Assembly (NCBI RefSeq): GCF_029981845.1
Contig: NZ_CP104165.1
Coordinates: forward strand, 72,133-136,132
DNA: 64,000 nt
Direction of reading: 5' to 3'
Source of the DNA: Candidatus Bandiella numerosa
GTDB lineage: Bacteria > Pseudomonadota > Alphaproteobacteria > Rickettsiales > Midichloriaceae
Positions 54,619 to 63,475 of this stretch are shown one piece after another (within the stretch, counting starts at the first letter, position 1; each line of letters starts with the position of its first letter). Below the pieces are notes generated by a model. That model saw only the letters and a program-made list of their open reading frames with translations. It was not told the DNA's origin and did no database searches. Position numbers and translations under genes: made by a program.

Positions 54619-57411
54619 ATGCTCACAGTAAAAGGATTTGAATCATCAGGTGCGGCCGGAAAGTACTATAGTCATGGTGATTATTACGGTAGTGAAGGAA
54701 CAGGAGTGTGGTACGGGAAAGGTGCTGAACAAATAGGACTTATAGGAGGATTTAACGCAAGCAATGATCCTAGATTTAAAGCTGTGCTTGAAGGTAGGGT
54801 GAATGAGGATAATCCCTTAGGTCGTATACATAATGGCAAATGGGAGCATAGACCTGGATATGATCTGACTTTTTCAGCTCCAAGAGCTTTTCTATAGAGG
54901 TCAATTTACGTTCTGATCCAAAAAGACAGGCAGAGCTAAGAAATGTTATGCAGAATGCAGTTAAGAGAACGCTTGATTATGCTTCAGAGCGTGGATTATT
55001 ACAAGTGAGGAAAGGTAAGGCTGGGATAGAGAAAGAAAACGTAGATAAACTTGCATATGCGTTATTTGCACATAGTACTAACAGGAAACTTGAGCCACAA
55101 GAGCATATACATTCATTTTTAGCAAATATGGCGATATGCCAGGATGGTAAGATGAGAAGTATAAATATGGATAAAATAATTAATAGGAATGGTACTATTA
55201 AGTTTTTAGGACAGGTATTTAGGAATGAACTAGCTTATGACCTAAAAAAATCAGGTGAAAAACTTAGAACTACAATTTTATCAGGTGGGAGTAGTTCATT
55301 TGAGTTTTCGCATATATCTGATAATTTAATTAGAGCATTTTCCACTAGAAGGCAGGAGATTGAGGAGCTATGTGAGAAATACGGTATACAACAAAGCAAG
55401 GACGGGATAAAATTGTTATTAACTCGAGAGAGGCAAAGAGAAAAGTAGATAAAGAAGAATTAATTAATACATGGGAAAAAGTTCAAAATGAGGTATTAAA
55501 AAAAGAAGTGTTGAATTTAAATAAGGAAATACAATCAGAAGAAGTTGGTGAGAAAGCGGAATTAACAGTTGAAGAAATAGCGAAGCTCTGCGCATTGGAC
55601 GCCTCATCTAAAAAAGCAGTATTTGGTCATAACGATTTAGTGAGATCAATGATAAAGTATACTATGGGAGAGGCAACTATCAGTAAACTTGAGGATGCTG
55701 TAACAAAGCTTGTAAATGAGGGTGAGTTAATAAAGCATAGTGATAAATATACAACCCTATCTTTACTTCAAAAAGAAAAGGAGATTTTAAAAATTGCTAA
55801 GCAATCACTGAATAGTACAAAGTCTATTATAAAGGAAAGTAATGTAAAGAATCAGATAAAAGCTTTTGAAGCAAGGGAGAAAGCGAGTAATAATAAATTC
55901 ATGGGTCTTAATGATAGCCAGAAAAATGGACTCAAATATATTTTGACATCAAAAGATAATATAATTGCAGTAGATGGACTTGCTGGTGTAGGGAAGTCAA
56001 CGATATTAAATGCGGTACGTGATATTAGTGGAAGGAAAATAATTAATTTGATTGGACTGGGAGATAAATTTGGTGGAGCTGCGCCTACAGCATCTGCTGC
56101 AAAAACACTGCAGGAATCAGCAAAAGTAGAATCATCTACTCTGCATTCATTTATATATAAATATAAAGGATATATAGAAGGAAGGGGAAAAGCTCAAACA
56201 CTTCAGACAATAAAAAGAGTTACAGCAAATCAGTGATATTTGTAGATGAAGCATCATTAATATCAACAGAGAAGATGCATGAGTTATTTCAATTAAGAGA
56301 GAAGCTAGGTTTTAAATTAGTTTTGGTAGGAGATCAAAAGCAGCTAGGAGCAGTTGAGGCAGGTAAGGATTTTGAACAATTAATCAAAGTTATACCATAT
56401 GTAAAACTAGATAATGTTATTAGACAGCAAAATGAATCTCATAGGGAGGCTGTGGTTGAATCATCAAAAGGCAATATTAAGAAAACATTTGATATTCATG
56501 ATAAAAATATAGAGCAGCATTCTAAGGGAATAGTTTCTGCAGCTGTAGCAAAATATATGGAGTTAAATTTAAAGGATAGAGATAATACATTGTTAATGTC
56601 GCCAACTAAAAAAATAAGAGACGAAATAAATGATCAAATAAGAGTTGAACTAAAGAAGGAAAAAATACTAAAAGGTAGTATTGAAAACTTTGCTGGGTTA
56701 AGACAGAAAGATATGAGTTTGGCAGATTATAATTTTGCAATGATGTATAAAAAAGATGATGTTGTAAAATTCTTTAAAAATTATTCAAATGGCATTAAAC
56801 AAAATAAGTACTATAAAATTATAGGAATTAATAAATTAAGCAATAATATTACAGTAGAAAAAGATAACAAAAAACACGTTTTTAAATTCAGGACTGATAC
56901 AAAATATAATGACAAATTAGAAGTATATGAAAAGATGGATTTAAAATTGCAAGAAGGCTTAAAAATAAGATTTACAAAAAATAATAACAAGGAAAAATTA
57001 GTTAATTCTGAAACGGCAATAATAGAAAATATAAATAAAGAATCTATCAAATTTAAAACAGAAGATGGAGAAATAAAAACAGTAAATAAAGAAGAATTAA
57101 AGCATATAGATTATGGATATTGTTTAACAATACATTCAGCACAAGGAAAAACATATCAAAAATCAATAGCGGCAATTGAAGATAATAAAATGTTATCCAA
57201 TCAAAAATTATGGACAGTAATATTATCAAGGCATAGGGAAAGTTTTATAGCAGTAGTGCAAGAGAGAGAAAAATTACAGGGGTATTTAATATCAAATAAT
57301 GGAAGGGAAATGAGTGCAATAGAATTAAGTAATAAGCAACAAAAGCAAGCGCAACAAATTCAAAAGATGCAGCAAATACATAAATCTAATGATTTCCAAA
57401 TATCAATATAA
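54619..57411 (+). pseudogene. traI: Relaxase-helicase TraI (TrwC type), three frameshifts
   Basis: Four open pieces in successive frames: 54619-54897, 54948-55448, about 55449-56236 and 56233-57411. N-terminal TrwC relaxase: KGFESSGAAGKYYSHGDYYG, GVWYGKGAEQIGL, RPGYDLTFSAP. Then the metal-binding region reads EPQEHIHSFLANM. Helicase part: Walker A VDGLAGVGKSTILN, VIFVDEAS, LVLVGDQKQLGAV, and the C-terminal LTIHSAQGKTY. Each break is explained by a lost A: CCAAAG to CCAAG near 54885, an A run near 55446, and GCAAAATCAG to GCAAATCAG near 56230. Restored length is about 930 residues. Relaxase nicking would be lost as read. Confidence 0.9.
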
Positions 57412-57927
57412 AATCGCATAAAACCAGCTATGGAGTTATTGTATTATTACTTGGTACCAGGTGGTGCAGCCACACAAAACGAGAGATTGCGAGGTTTTAA
57501 TAAGTATTAATTATTTGCAAAATAATAAATTTTAACTTTTTGGTACCAGCTGGTACCAGCTATGTGATAGGTAAAAAGCCGCATCTAGCAATTGTGGTAC
57601 CAAGTGGTACCAAATTTAATAATTCTTGGTACCGTCTGGTACCAGCTCTGCATCTTAGATAAACTGGGCCATAGAAAGAAATGCACCAAGGGTGCGATTG
57701 GTGTGATACTCTTTCCTTGGCTCTGCCGTTGCTTTTTTAATGATCCTACTATTCTTTTATCTTTTTCTATTAATATCAATTTCTCTAAGAGCCTTAGTGA
57801 CGATTGAGCGTAGAAACTATTTTGATTTTTAATTTATAACATGGTACATTTTTGGTATTAGTTATTTGAAATTGTACATAATATTTTCTTATTTTTTTGG
57901 TTACATATATTATTTTTTAAATTAGTA
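57412..57927. other. Non-coding region after traI
   Basis: 516 nt with no convincing gene. It contains the GGTACC cluster described separately, and 57660-57760 has a minus-strand reading (VGSLKKQRQSQGKSITPIAP) with no recognised match, probably debris. Possible site of oriT or an element end. Confidence 0.4.
57453..57643. repeat. Seven GGTACC palindromes, six in 10-bp-spaced pairs
   Basis: GGTACC starts at 57453, 57542, 57552, 57596, 57606, 57628 and 57638, each preceded by T and mostly followed by A. The last six form three pairs whose members are exactly 10 bp apart, one helical turn. Such phased palindromes are typical of cooperative protein binding. They lie directly downstream of traI. 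Confidence 0.7.
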
Positions 57928-57966
57928 TTGAAGTATATAATTCAATTATTATCAATAATGCTTATG

Positions 57967-58194
57967 GATATGAGTAAAAAACTTATAAAAAGTTTAAATA
58001 AAGAAATTAAATCTTTAATGAACAAAGATTTTGATTTAAGAAAATCTTTAGAAAAATTAGAAAAAGATTTAACAGTTGATGATATAGAAATTGAAAAACT
58101 AAAGAAAGAAAAGTTGAAAATTAAAGATAAAATTTTGGCAAAACAAAATGAATTAAAATTAGCTCTTGATAAAACTTCAGTTGAGTTAGTTTAG
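57967..58194 (+). CDS. Small coiled-coil protein, YdcH/DUF465-like
   Basis: 75 residues from the ATG at 57967; ATGs at 57928 and 57958 are also possible. MSKKLIKSLNKEIKSLMNKDFDLRKSL followed by IEIEKLKKEKLKIKDKILA resembles the LKKxKLxLKDxI end of the YdcH/DUF465 family, small helical proteins of unknown role. No ribosome binding site is striking. Function unknown. Confidence 0.5.
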   Translation, partial: DMSKKLIKSLNKEIKSLMNKDFDLRKSLEKLEKDLTVDDIEIEKLKKEKLKIKDKILAKQNELKLALDKTSVELV

Positions 58195-58321
58195 GATAAA
58201 TAATTAAAAATAAAATTGTTTTGTTTTAATAACTGTTTATGAAAAAAGAGTAGATTTAATTTTAACCTACTCTATATGTTAATTTAGGAAATTTGTGAAT
58301 GTTGATTTGATAAATTCAATT

Positions 58322-58915
58322 TTAATATTTGTAGTGATAGAAAATTTTGTATTGAAATTTTTTATCTATGGAATTTTGCAAAAAGTTATCAATGATTATT
58401 TCTACATTACAAGTATCGCAATAAAGTATTTTGTCATTAAATAATAAATTTACTTCAAAATAGTAATCATTTTTATCAAGGGGTATTTTAATCAAAATAT
58501 CAGTAGGATTAGTTTTATTATTACTGTTTAAAACTTTATCTAAATTTATAGAGTGACTTAATTTAATATACTCTATAGTAACACTTGGTTTTTGAAGTTT
58601 TAGATAAATCTTGTCAGATAAAAAGGAATTACGCTTTAGGTTAATTAATTTTAATAACTTTTCCCAATGCTTTGATAATAATGCATTAACATAATTATTT
58701 ACTCTAGTATCAAAATCTAAACTATGGTTTGGGTTTATATTAGTCGTACTAACTTTGGGGTGAAGTGGTAAAGCATTGTTTAGCTTTTTACAATAATCAT
58801 TATGGGATGGCTCCCTACCAATGTACATCAAACTAGAGTGTCTGTCTAAAAGGTCTGGGTTAAAGTTTTTTTGTGTGGTTGTATTTATTACTTGTAAATT
58901 TTGCCCTGTTCTCAT
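58322..58915 (-). CDS. Hypothetical protein, 197 residues
   Basis: Cytosolic, Asn- and Lys-rich protein with no recognised motif. The N-terminus is polar (TGQNLQVINTTTQKNFNPDLLD); the middle is helical (FDTRVNNYVNALLSKHWEKLLKLINL); the end is beta-rich with two Cys close together (LYCDTCNVEIIIDNFL). Base composition is similar to the flanks. It stands alone on the minus strand. It could be lineage-specific or a decayed gene. Confidence 0.55.
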   Translation of the reverse strand: MRTGQNLQVINTTTQKNFNPDLLDRHSSLMYIGREPSHNDYCKKLNNALPLHPKVSTTNINPNHSLDFDTRVNNYVNALLSKHWEKLLKLINLKRNSFLSDKIYLKLQKPSVTIEYIKLSHSINLDKVLNSNNKTNPTDILIKIPLDKNDYYFEVNLLFNDKILYCDTCNVEIIIDNFLQNSIDKKFQYKIFYHYKY

Positions 58916-59016
58916 AACGTATCCTATTATTTGTTTGTAGTTTTAGTAAAGCATAAGTTCATTGTGCTAATAAGAGGTTTGATTGATAGCATTGACCTCT
59001 TATTAGCTACCTAAAT

Positions 59017-59346
59017 TCAAAAGGTTAGTTGTAAATTTAAACCATCTAGATCCTGTAATTTTGTTGAAAAATTACTTACTCCTTCCTCTTGCTTCATTAA
59101 TTCATATGCAAGTAAATTAGCCTTTTGCTCTAAATAACGCTGTGACAAAGCGTTAACTTTGCTCTTAAACTCAGATATAAGTTTGCGCCTTAATTTTAGA
59201 GCTTCCTGATCACTGATGCTTTTTGACTCATGCTGGACCCTAAATTCAAGAGTGTAAATTTCTGCTTGAAGTAGTTTAATAAAAATATTTGTTAATTGAG
59301 CTTCGTTATTTATTTGCACTGTTGGTTGGTTTAAAGTTTTTTGCAT
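59017..59346 (-). CDS. Hypothetical helical protein, 109 residues
   Basis: Helical and charged, with IFIKLLQAEIYTLEFRVQHES and LKLRRKLISEFKSKVNALSQRYLEQKANLLAYELMKQEE. No signal peptide or membrane segment. It has a ribosome-binding-like GAGGTAA upstream on its strand. No family recognised; its size and helicity are those of small adaptor or regulatory proteins. Confidence 0.55.
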   Translation of the reverse strand: MQKTLNQPTVQINNEAQLTNIFIKLLQAEIYTLEFRVQHESKSISDQEALKLRRKLISEFKSKVNALSQRYLEQKANLLAYELMKQEEGVSNFSTKLQDLDGLNLQLTF

Positions 59347-59766
59347 AATTACCTCTTTAAAATTGTTAAAATCAAACGATTGGTCATTTTGTTACTCCTA
59401 GTTAATCTAGAAGTATGACTTCGTCATACTTCCGGACCTGCTGGGCGAAGCATGGGTAGCAAATGGAAAGTGCAATTTGTGAAATATTTTCATTTTTTTG
59501 TCTTTTGATATGAATTGCGAGCTTGCTCGCAAGAAGAAAAAAATTAGAATATTTTATAAATTGTGAGCGTAGCGAAGCACACTTGTAATGCGCGAGGCAA
59601 AGCCTTAGTCTTCTTTACTTTTATTAAACAATTACTATTATTATAAAAAAGAATCCTAATTGTGATCACTTGCTTATTAAACTAGTTGTTAATAAACGGC
59701 AAAAAGATAGCTTTTTAGTTATTATAAACTATTTATTATGTTATAAGATGCTATTTAAATTAATAA
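59347..59766. other. Non-coding region with short GC-rich hairpins
   Basis: No gene seen. Two perfect hairpins stand out: 59410-59432 (10-bp arms GAAGTATGAC / GTCATACTTC, loop TTC) and 59515-59532 (8-bp arms TTGCGAGC / GCTCGCAA). Further GCGAAGC- and GCGAGG-type words follow to 59610. The segment is much more GC-rich than its surroundings, like a cluster of repeat-element debris. Confidence 0.5.
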
Positions 59767-60030
59767 ATGACTAGGCCTCTACCGAATATTGAGCCTGAGA
59801 AGTGGAAAAGATATTATTTTGAGTCAAAGGGCCGTTATTATATTGCAATTCTCCAGCAGGATATTTTTCATGAATGGAGCATTATTAAATGTTATGGTGG
59901 GAAGGAGAATAAATTAGGTAACTTGATTATTCAATCTTGTAATTCTTATGATGCTGCCATAAATGAAATTGAAGAAATCAAAAAAATAAGAAAAGCTCAT
60001 AAATATGCATTAAAAAAACTGATTACTTAA
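59767..60030 (+). CDS. WGR-domain protein
   Basis: 87 residues, essentially a single WGR domain: YYFESKGRYYIAILQQDIFHEWSIIKCYGGKENKLGNL, then a helix with SYDAAINEIEEIKKIRKAHKY. In this protein the signature reads CYGG rather than WGR. The domain binds nucleic acid and is best known beside PARP catalytic domains, but small stand-alone forms occur in alphaproteobacteria. No partner gene next to it. Confidence 0.75.
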   Translation: MTRPLPNIEPEKWKRYYFESKGRYYIAILQQDIFHEWSIIKCYGGKENKLGNLIIQSCNSYDAAINEIEEIKKIRKAHKYALKKLIT

Positions 60031-60147
60031 AAAGTAAGAATTAGATTTTGAAAATGCTAGTGGAATTAACTGTAATATGGTAGAATGAAGATATATATCA
60101 CTAATAATCTTAACGAGGGTTTGAGTAAAATTGAATATTAGGTACTT

Positions 60148-60870
60148 ATGAATTTTGATAATATAAAATCAGTATATAAAAGAACTAGTCAAAGAACACA
60201 TTATGATTGTGGTCTAAGAGAATACTTACTTAGAGTATATCAATATATGTCATTTGCACTTGCTCTAACTGCAATAATATCAATGGGAGCTGCATCATCT
60301 TCACAATTTTTAAATCTAATATATGGCACACCACTTAAGTGGGTTATAGCACTTGTACCACTAGGTATGGCTTTTTATATGAGTAGTAGATTAATGTCTA
60401 TGTCAGTAACCGGAGTGCAAACTTGTTTGATGATATTTGCAACTCTTATGGGTTTATCATTATCAACAATATTCATATTGTTCACAGGAGAAAGTATTGC
60501 TAGGGTATTTTTTATAACAGCAAGTACATTTGGAGCTATGAGTGTATACGGGCATACTACTAAAAGAGATTTAACAAGTATGGGCTCATTTTTAATGATG
60601 GGAGTGATAGGTTTATTTATAGCTAGTGTTGTGAATATATTTATGCAAAGTGGGGTTCTGCAATTTGTAATTTCAATAATAGGTGTTGTAGTATTTACAT
60701 TATTTACAGCATATGACTCACAAAAAATTAAAGCATTATATTATAAAACACAAAGTAATGCTTTGATCACACACAAACTTGCTATATATGGGTCACTTGC
60801 GCTATATATGGATTTTATAAATATATTTGTATTTTTATTGCAGCTATTAGGAGTTAGAAGGGATGAGTAA
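60148..60870 (+). CDS. BI-1/YccA-family membrane protein
   Basis: 240 residues with seven hydrophobic helices, the Bax inhibitor-1 (TMBIM) layout: LREYLLRVYQYMSFALALTAI at the N-terminus, MGLSLSTIFILFTGESIARVFFITASTFGAMSVYG in the middle, and FTAYDSQKIKALYY then LAIYGSLALYMDFINIFVFLLQLLG at the end, which carries the conserved Asp of the proton/calcium site. Bacterial members are pH-sensitive calcium-leak channels or protease-associated proteins. Intact and chromosome-type. Confidence 0.92.
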   Translation: MNFDNIKSVYKRTSQRTHYDCGLREYLLRVYQYMSFALALTAIISMGAASSSQFLNLIYGTPLKWVIALVPLGMAFYMSSRLMSMSVTGVQTCLMIFATLMGLSLSTIFILFTGESIARVFFITASTFGAMSVYGHTTKRDLTSMGSFLMMGVIGLFIASVVNIFMQSGVLQFVISIIGVVVFTLFTAYDSQKIKALYYKTQSNALITHKLAIYGSLALYMDFINIFVFLLQLLGVRRDE

Positions 60871-60935
60871 TATTTTTATGGAAAGGACATATGATTTTAA
60901 TAAAATTAATCAATTTATTAAGGAGAACTAAAATA

Positions 60936-61145
60936 ATGAAACAAACAGGCACAGTAAAGTGGTACAATTCAGAGAAAGGGTACGGCTTTGTTACACCAAA
61001 TAATTCTAAGAAAGATATATTTATACATAGGTCAGCATTAGAAGCAGCAAGACTTAATACTTTAGACGAGAATCAAAAGATAGAATTTGATATAGAAGAA
61101 AAGCAAGGCAAAACTTCAGCAATAAACATAAGTAAAATAAGTTAA
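60936..61145 (+). CDS. Cold-shock domain protein
   Basis: 69 residues from the ATG at 60936, which has AAGGAG upstream; a longer frame from 60891 adds no cold-shock sequence. TGTVKWYNSEKGYGFVTP (RNP1) and KDIFIHRSALEA (RNP2) define the single OB-fold that binds single-stranded RNA or DNA. The downstream ssb starts 5 nt after its stop. Confidence 0.92.
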   Translation: MKQTGTVKWYNSEKGYGFVTPNNSKKDIFIHRSALEAARLNTLDENQKIEFDIEEKQGKTSAINISKIS

Positions 61146-61150
61146 TAATT

Positions 61151-61630
61151 ATGGCAGGAAGTGTTAACAAAGTCATAATAGTTGGCAATGTAGGAAATCA
61201 ACCAGAAATCAGAGTAACTCAAGTAAGTGGAGAAGAGCTCGCTACTTTCTCACTTGCAACAAGTGAGAGATGGAAAGATAAGAACACTGGTGAACAAAAG
61301 GAAAAGACTGATTGGCATAAGGTTGTGGTTTTTGCGCCTGGGCTTATTAGAGTAATAAAGGAATATGTACATAAGGGAAGTAAACTTTATATAGAGGGGA
61401 AATTACAAACAAGAGAGTATCAGGATGAAACTGGTATAAAAAAATATACAACAGAGGTAGTGTTAACTTCATATAGCAGCACATTGGTATTGCTGGATAA
61501 TAAAAATGATACAGGAGGTTTTCCTGGATTCAATAAGGAAAAAAACGATTCCTTGAGATATGACCAAAAAAAGGAATTAGAAGATAATTCTCAAGAAGAG
61601 GATATTAATTCTGACGAGATACCATTTTAA
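61151..61630 (+). CDS. ssb: Single-stranded DNA-binding protein
   Basis: 159 residues. OB-fold with VNKVIIVGNVGNQPEIRVTQ, TSERWKDKNTGEQKEKTDWHKVVVF and YIEGKLQTREYQDETG. A flexible acidic tail ends in DEIPF, the tip that docks repair and replication proteins. Intact and of normal length. It starts a DNA-maintenance cluster with the broken gapR-like and HU genes downstream; whether it is the chromosomal or an element copy cannot be told here. Confidence 0.93.
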   Translation: MAGSVNKVIIVGNVGNQPEIRVTQVSGEELATFSLATSERWKDKNTGEQKEKTDWHKVVVFAPGLIRVIKEYVHKGSKLYIEGKLQTREYQDETGIKKYTTEVVLTSYSSTLVLLDNKNDTGGFPGFNKEKNDSLRYDQKKELEDNSQEEDINSDEIPF

Positions 61631-61650
61631 CAAATTTAAAAGATTTAAAA

Positions 61651-61876
61651 ATGACAAATAAAGAAGAGTTACTACAAATCATAACAAAATTAGAAAATTT
61701 AGAAGAAGAAAGAGCTAATGTTGCTCAGAATGTAACTGATACATTATCAGAGGCTAAAATCAAAGGCTAAGATATAAAAATACAAAAGCAGATATTAAAG
61801 GAAAATGGATGATGACGATAGAATAAGACAAGAAGAAGAGCTTGAAACTTATAAGGTGACCATTGGTATGAAGTGA
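61651..61876 (+). pseudogene. GapR/DUF2312-like nucleoid protein, broken
   Basis: Reads MTNKEELLQIITKLENLEEERANVAQNVTDTLSEAKIKG, then TAA where a residue before D is expected, DIKIQKQILKE, an extra A, and DDDRIRQEEELETYKVTIGMK. This follows the GapR (DUF2312) pattern of LEEE, EAK, GFD, RIR and EEE, a chromosome-organising protein of alphaproteobacteria. Both a stop and a shift interrupt it. About 75 codons in all. Confidence 0.65.
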
Positions 61877-61888
61877 TATTTAAAAATA

Positions 61889-62370
61889 AAATTATTAAAA
61901 TAATATAAAACTAATTAAAAGGAGACCAAAATGAACAAAACAGAATTTATTAAGCTACTTGCACAAAAAATGGATACATCTGCAGTCAATGCGGATAAGA
62001 GTTTAAAAATAGTATTCGAAACAATTGGAGATGCAATTGCTAAAGAAGATAGTCTTGCGTTTGTAGGATTTGGAACATTTAAAACCACAATTAGTAAAGC
62101 AAGAAAGGTAAAAACGCCAAAAGGAGATATTGTAGATGTTTCTGAAAAAGAATAGTGAGATTTTCACCAGGAGCTGATTTAAAAGCAAAAGCTGCGAGCA
62201 GAAAATAATCAAGCACTTTGATTATTGAAGTATGGAACTTGGGATAAGGCTGTCACATATAGAAGAGTCGAAAGAATCACTACAAAAACGTTACAACAGT
62301 TTAAGATCTGAACTTAAAAAAGAAGGAAATATAGCGGATTGGAAAAAGAAAAAAACTATAAGCTATGTGG
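61889..62370 (+). repeat. Direct repeat copy 2 (HU cassette)
   Basis: 482-nt counterpart of 5497-5901 in the same orientation. It keeps the full HU 3' part that copy 1 lacks. After 62370 the sequence continues into the rest of the small helical gene, while copy 1 continues into a metallopeptidase tail. Recombination between the two would remove or duplicate about 56.4 kb. Confidence 0.85.
61931..62208 (+). pseudogene. HU-family DNA-binding protein, frameshifted near the end
   Basis: Normal HU start (NKTEFIKLLAQKM, FVGFGTFKTTISKARKVKTPKGDIVDVSEK) with AGGAG upstream. One A is missing near 62147, so it reads SEKE* (stop at 62153-62155). The true end RIVRFSPGADLKAKAASRK is in the next frame, stopping at 62208. 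Restored length 92 residues is exactly HU-like. The lesion is different from that in copy 1 at 5539. Confidence 0.82.
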
Positions 62371-62528
62371 AAGAAATGGTTGAGCATGCTGATAAACATT
62401 ACAGTGAAGTAAAACATATAGTAGAAGAATTATCAAAAACAGATAGGGTTGCCAAGCAAATATTTCGCACCATGATATCTATTAAAAATTATAAAGAAAA
62501 AATATATGATTTATGCGGATATGAGTAA
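62232..62528 (+). CDS. Small helical protein linked to HU, unknown
   Basis: 98 residues; MELGIRLSHIEESKESLQ, then KKTISYVEEMVEHADKHYSEVKHIVEEL and a basic end. Helical, no signal peptide. It is the intact form of the N-terminal half of the chimeric ORF at 5763. A short stem-loop (AATCAA / TTGATT) separates it from the HU gene in both copies. Unknown family; the constant link with HU suggests a DNA-related role. Confidence 0.65.
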   Translation: MELGIRLSHIEESKESLQKRYNSLRSELKKEGNIADWKKKKTISYVEEMVEHADKHYSEVKHIVEELSKTDRVAKQIFRTMISIKNYKEKIYDLCGYE

Positions 62529-62772
62529 TGAAAATCAAAATAATCGAGGAAATCTTTTGAGAGATGGAAAGCACAATGTTTTAGAAGAAAAAACAAAATT
62601 TATTAAAAAAAGCTATCCAATGCCTTGGCAAGTAGAGTTAATAGATGAAGAAATAGAAATATTAAGAAAAGGCTTAAAGGAAGACGAAATAAGGTACGAG
62701 GCAAAAGCAAAGAGATTGGCTGAGAATACGTCACTTTCAGAGTCATTTAATAAAAATAATAGGAAAGAATAA
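62521..62772 (+). CDS. Small hypothetical protein
   Basis: 83 residues from the ATG at 62521 (62506 also possible); overlaps the end of the previous gene. Polar N-terminus, then YPMPWQVELIDEEIEILRKGLKEDEIRYEAKAKRLAE, a charged helix. No family recognised. 3 nt before the HEPN gene, so perhaps co-transcribed with it. Confidence 0.5.
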   Translation: MSNENQNNRGNLLRDGKHNVLEEKTKFIKKSYPMPWQVELIDEEIEILRKGLKEDEIRYEAKAKRLAENTSLSESFNKNNRKE

Positions 62773-62775
62773 AAA

Positions 62776-63174
62776 ATGATCAGCTTAAAATTAGATACAT
62801 TGGAAAAAGCTATAATACAGTTAGAAAAGGGTATTGAAAGAAAGGAGCAAGAACCTACAGATGAGTTGCTACGTGATGGAGTTATACAACGTTTTGAATA
62901 TACAATGGATTTAGCTTGGAAGTTTATACAGCGTTACCTAAGAATAGATTTACAAGTTGAAGAATCAGCTATACGTAGCAAGAAGGACTTATTTCGTGAA
63001 TCAGCAAGACTAGGAGTAATCGATGATGCTGAGCGTTGGATTGCTCACTATGAGGCTAGAAATTATACCTCTCATACTTATAATAGACAAACTGCTAATA
63101 ATGTGTATGCGCAAGTATTGCTATTTTTATTTGATGTAAAAAAACTGCTGGAGGTGTTACGTAGTGCCAATTGA
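62776..63174 (+). CDS. HEPN-domain (HI0074-type) partner of a nucleotidyltransferase
   Basis: 132 residues of the HI0074/nucleotidyltransferase substrate-binding family: RDGVIQRFEYTMDLAWKFIQRYL, then SKKDLFRESARLGVIDD and YEARNYTSHTYNRQTA. The RNYTSH segment is an R-x4-H arrangement as in HEPN ribonucleases. These genes form toxin-antitoxin pairs with minimal nucleotidyltransferases. It overlaps the next gene by 11 nt. Which member is toxic in this lineage is not shown by the sequence. Confidence 0.85.
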   Translation: MISLKLDTLEKAIIQLEKGIERKEQEPTDELLRDGVIQRFEYTMDLAWKFIQRYLRIDLQVEESAIRSKKDLFRESARLGVIDDAERWIAHYEARNYTSHTYNRQTANNVYAQVLLFLFDVKKLLEVLRSAN

Positions 63175-63475
63175 TATCAGACTAGATCATTTGCAAATAG
63201 TGCGCGATATATTGAAGCAACATGTTCCAAATCATAAGGTAATGGTGTTTGGTAGTCGTGCCAAATTTACAGCAAAACATACGTCTGATTTAGATTTATG
63301 TATTATGGGAAATGCACCACTTTCACTTAGCCTACTTGGACATCTACGTGATGATTTTAGTGAGTCAAATTTGCCATATAAAGTTGATTTAGTGGATTGG
63401 TATGATTTAGATAATGTGTTTAAAAAAATTGTTAAGCGAGATATGCAACTTATTCAAGGAAAAATCTCGCTATAG
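63164..63475 (+). CDS. Minimal nucleotidyltransferase (MNT) antitoxin-type
   Basis: 103 residues from a GTG at 63164 inside the HEPN gene. VMVFGSRAKFTAKHTSDLDLCIMG carries the GSxA and DxD catalytic signature of pol-beta-type minimal nucleotidyltransferases, and KVDLVDWYDLD the third acidic position. In HEPN-MNT systems this enzyme adenylylates and silences the HEPN toxin. Both genes are intact. Confidence 0.85.
   Translation: MPIDIRLDHLQIVRDILKQHVPNHKVMVFGSRAKFTAKHTSDLDLCIMGNAPLSLSLLGHLRDDFSESNLPYKVDLVDWYDLDNVFKKIVKRDMQLIQGKISL

Noticed and set aside
57585..57779. Minus-strand 64-residue ORF downstream of traI
   Set aside because: It crosses the GGTACC pairs, lacks a ribosome binding site and matches no family; treated as debris.
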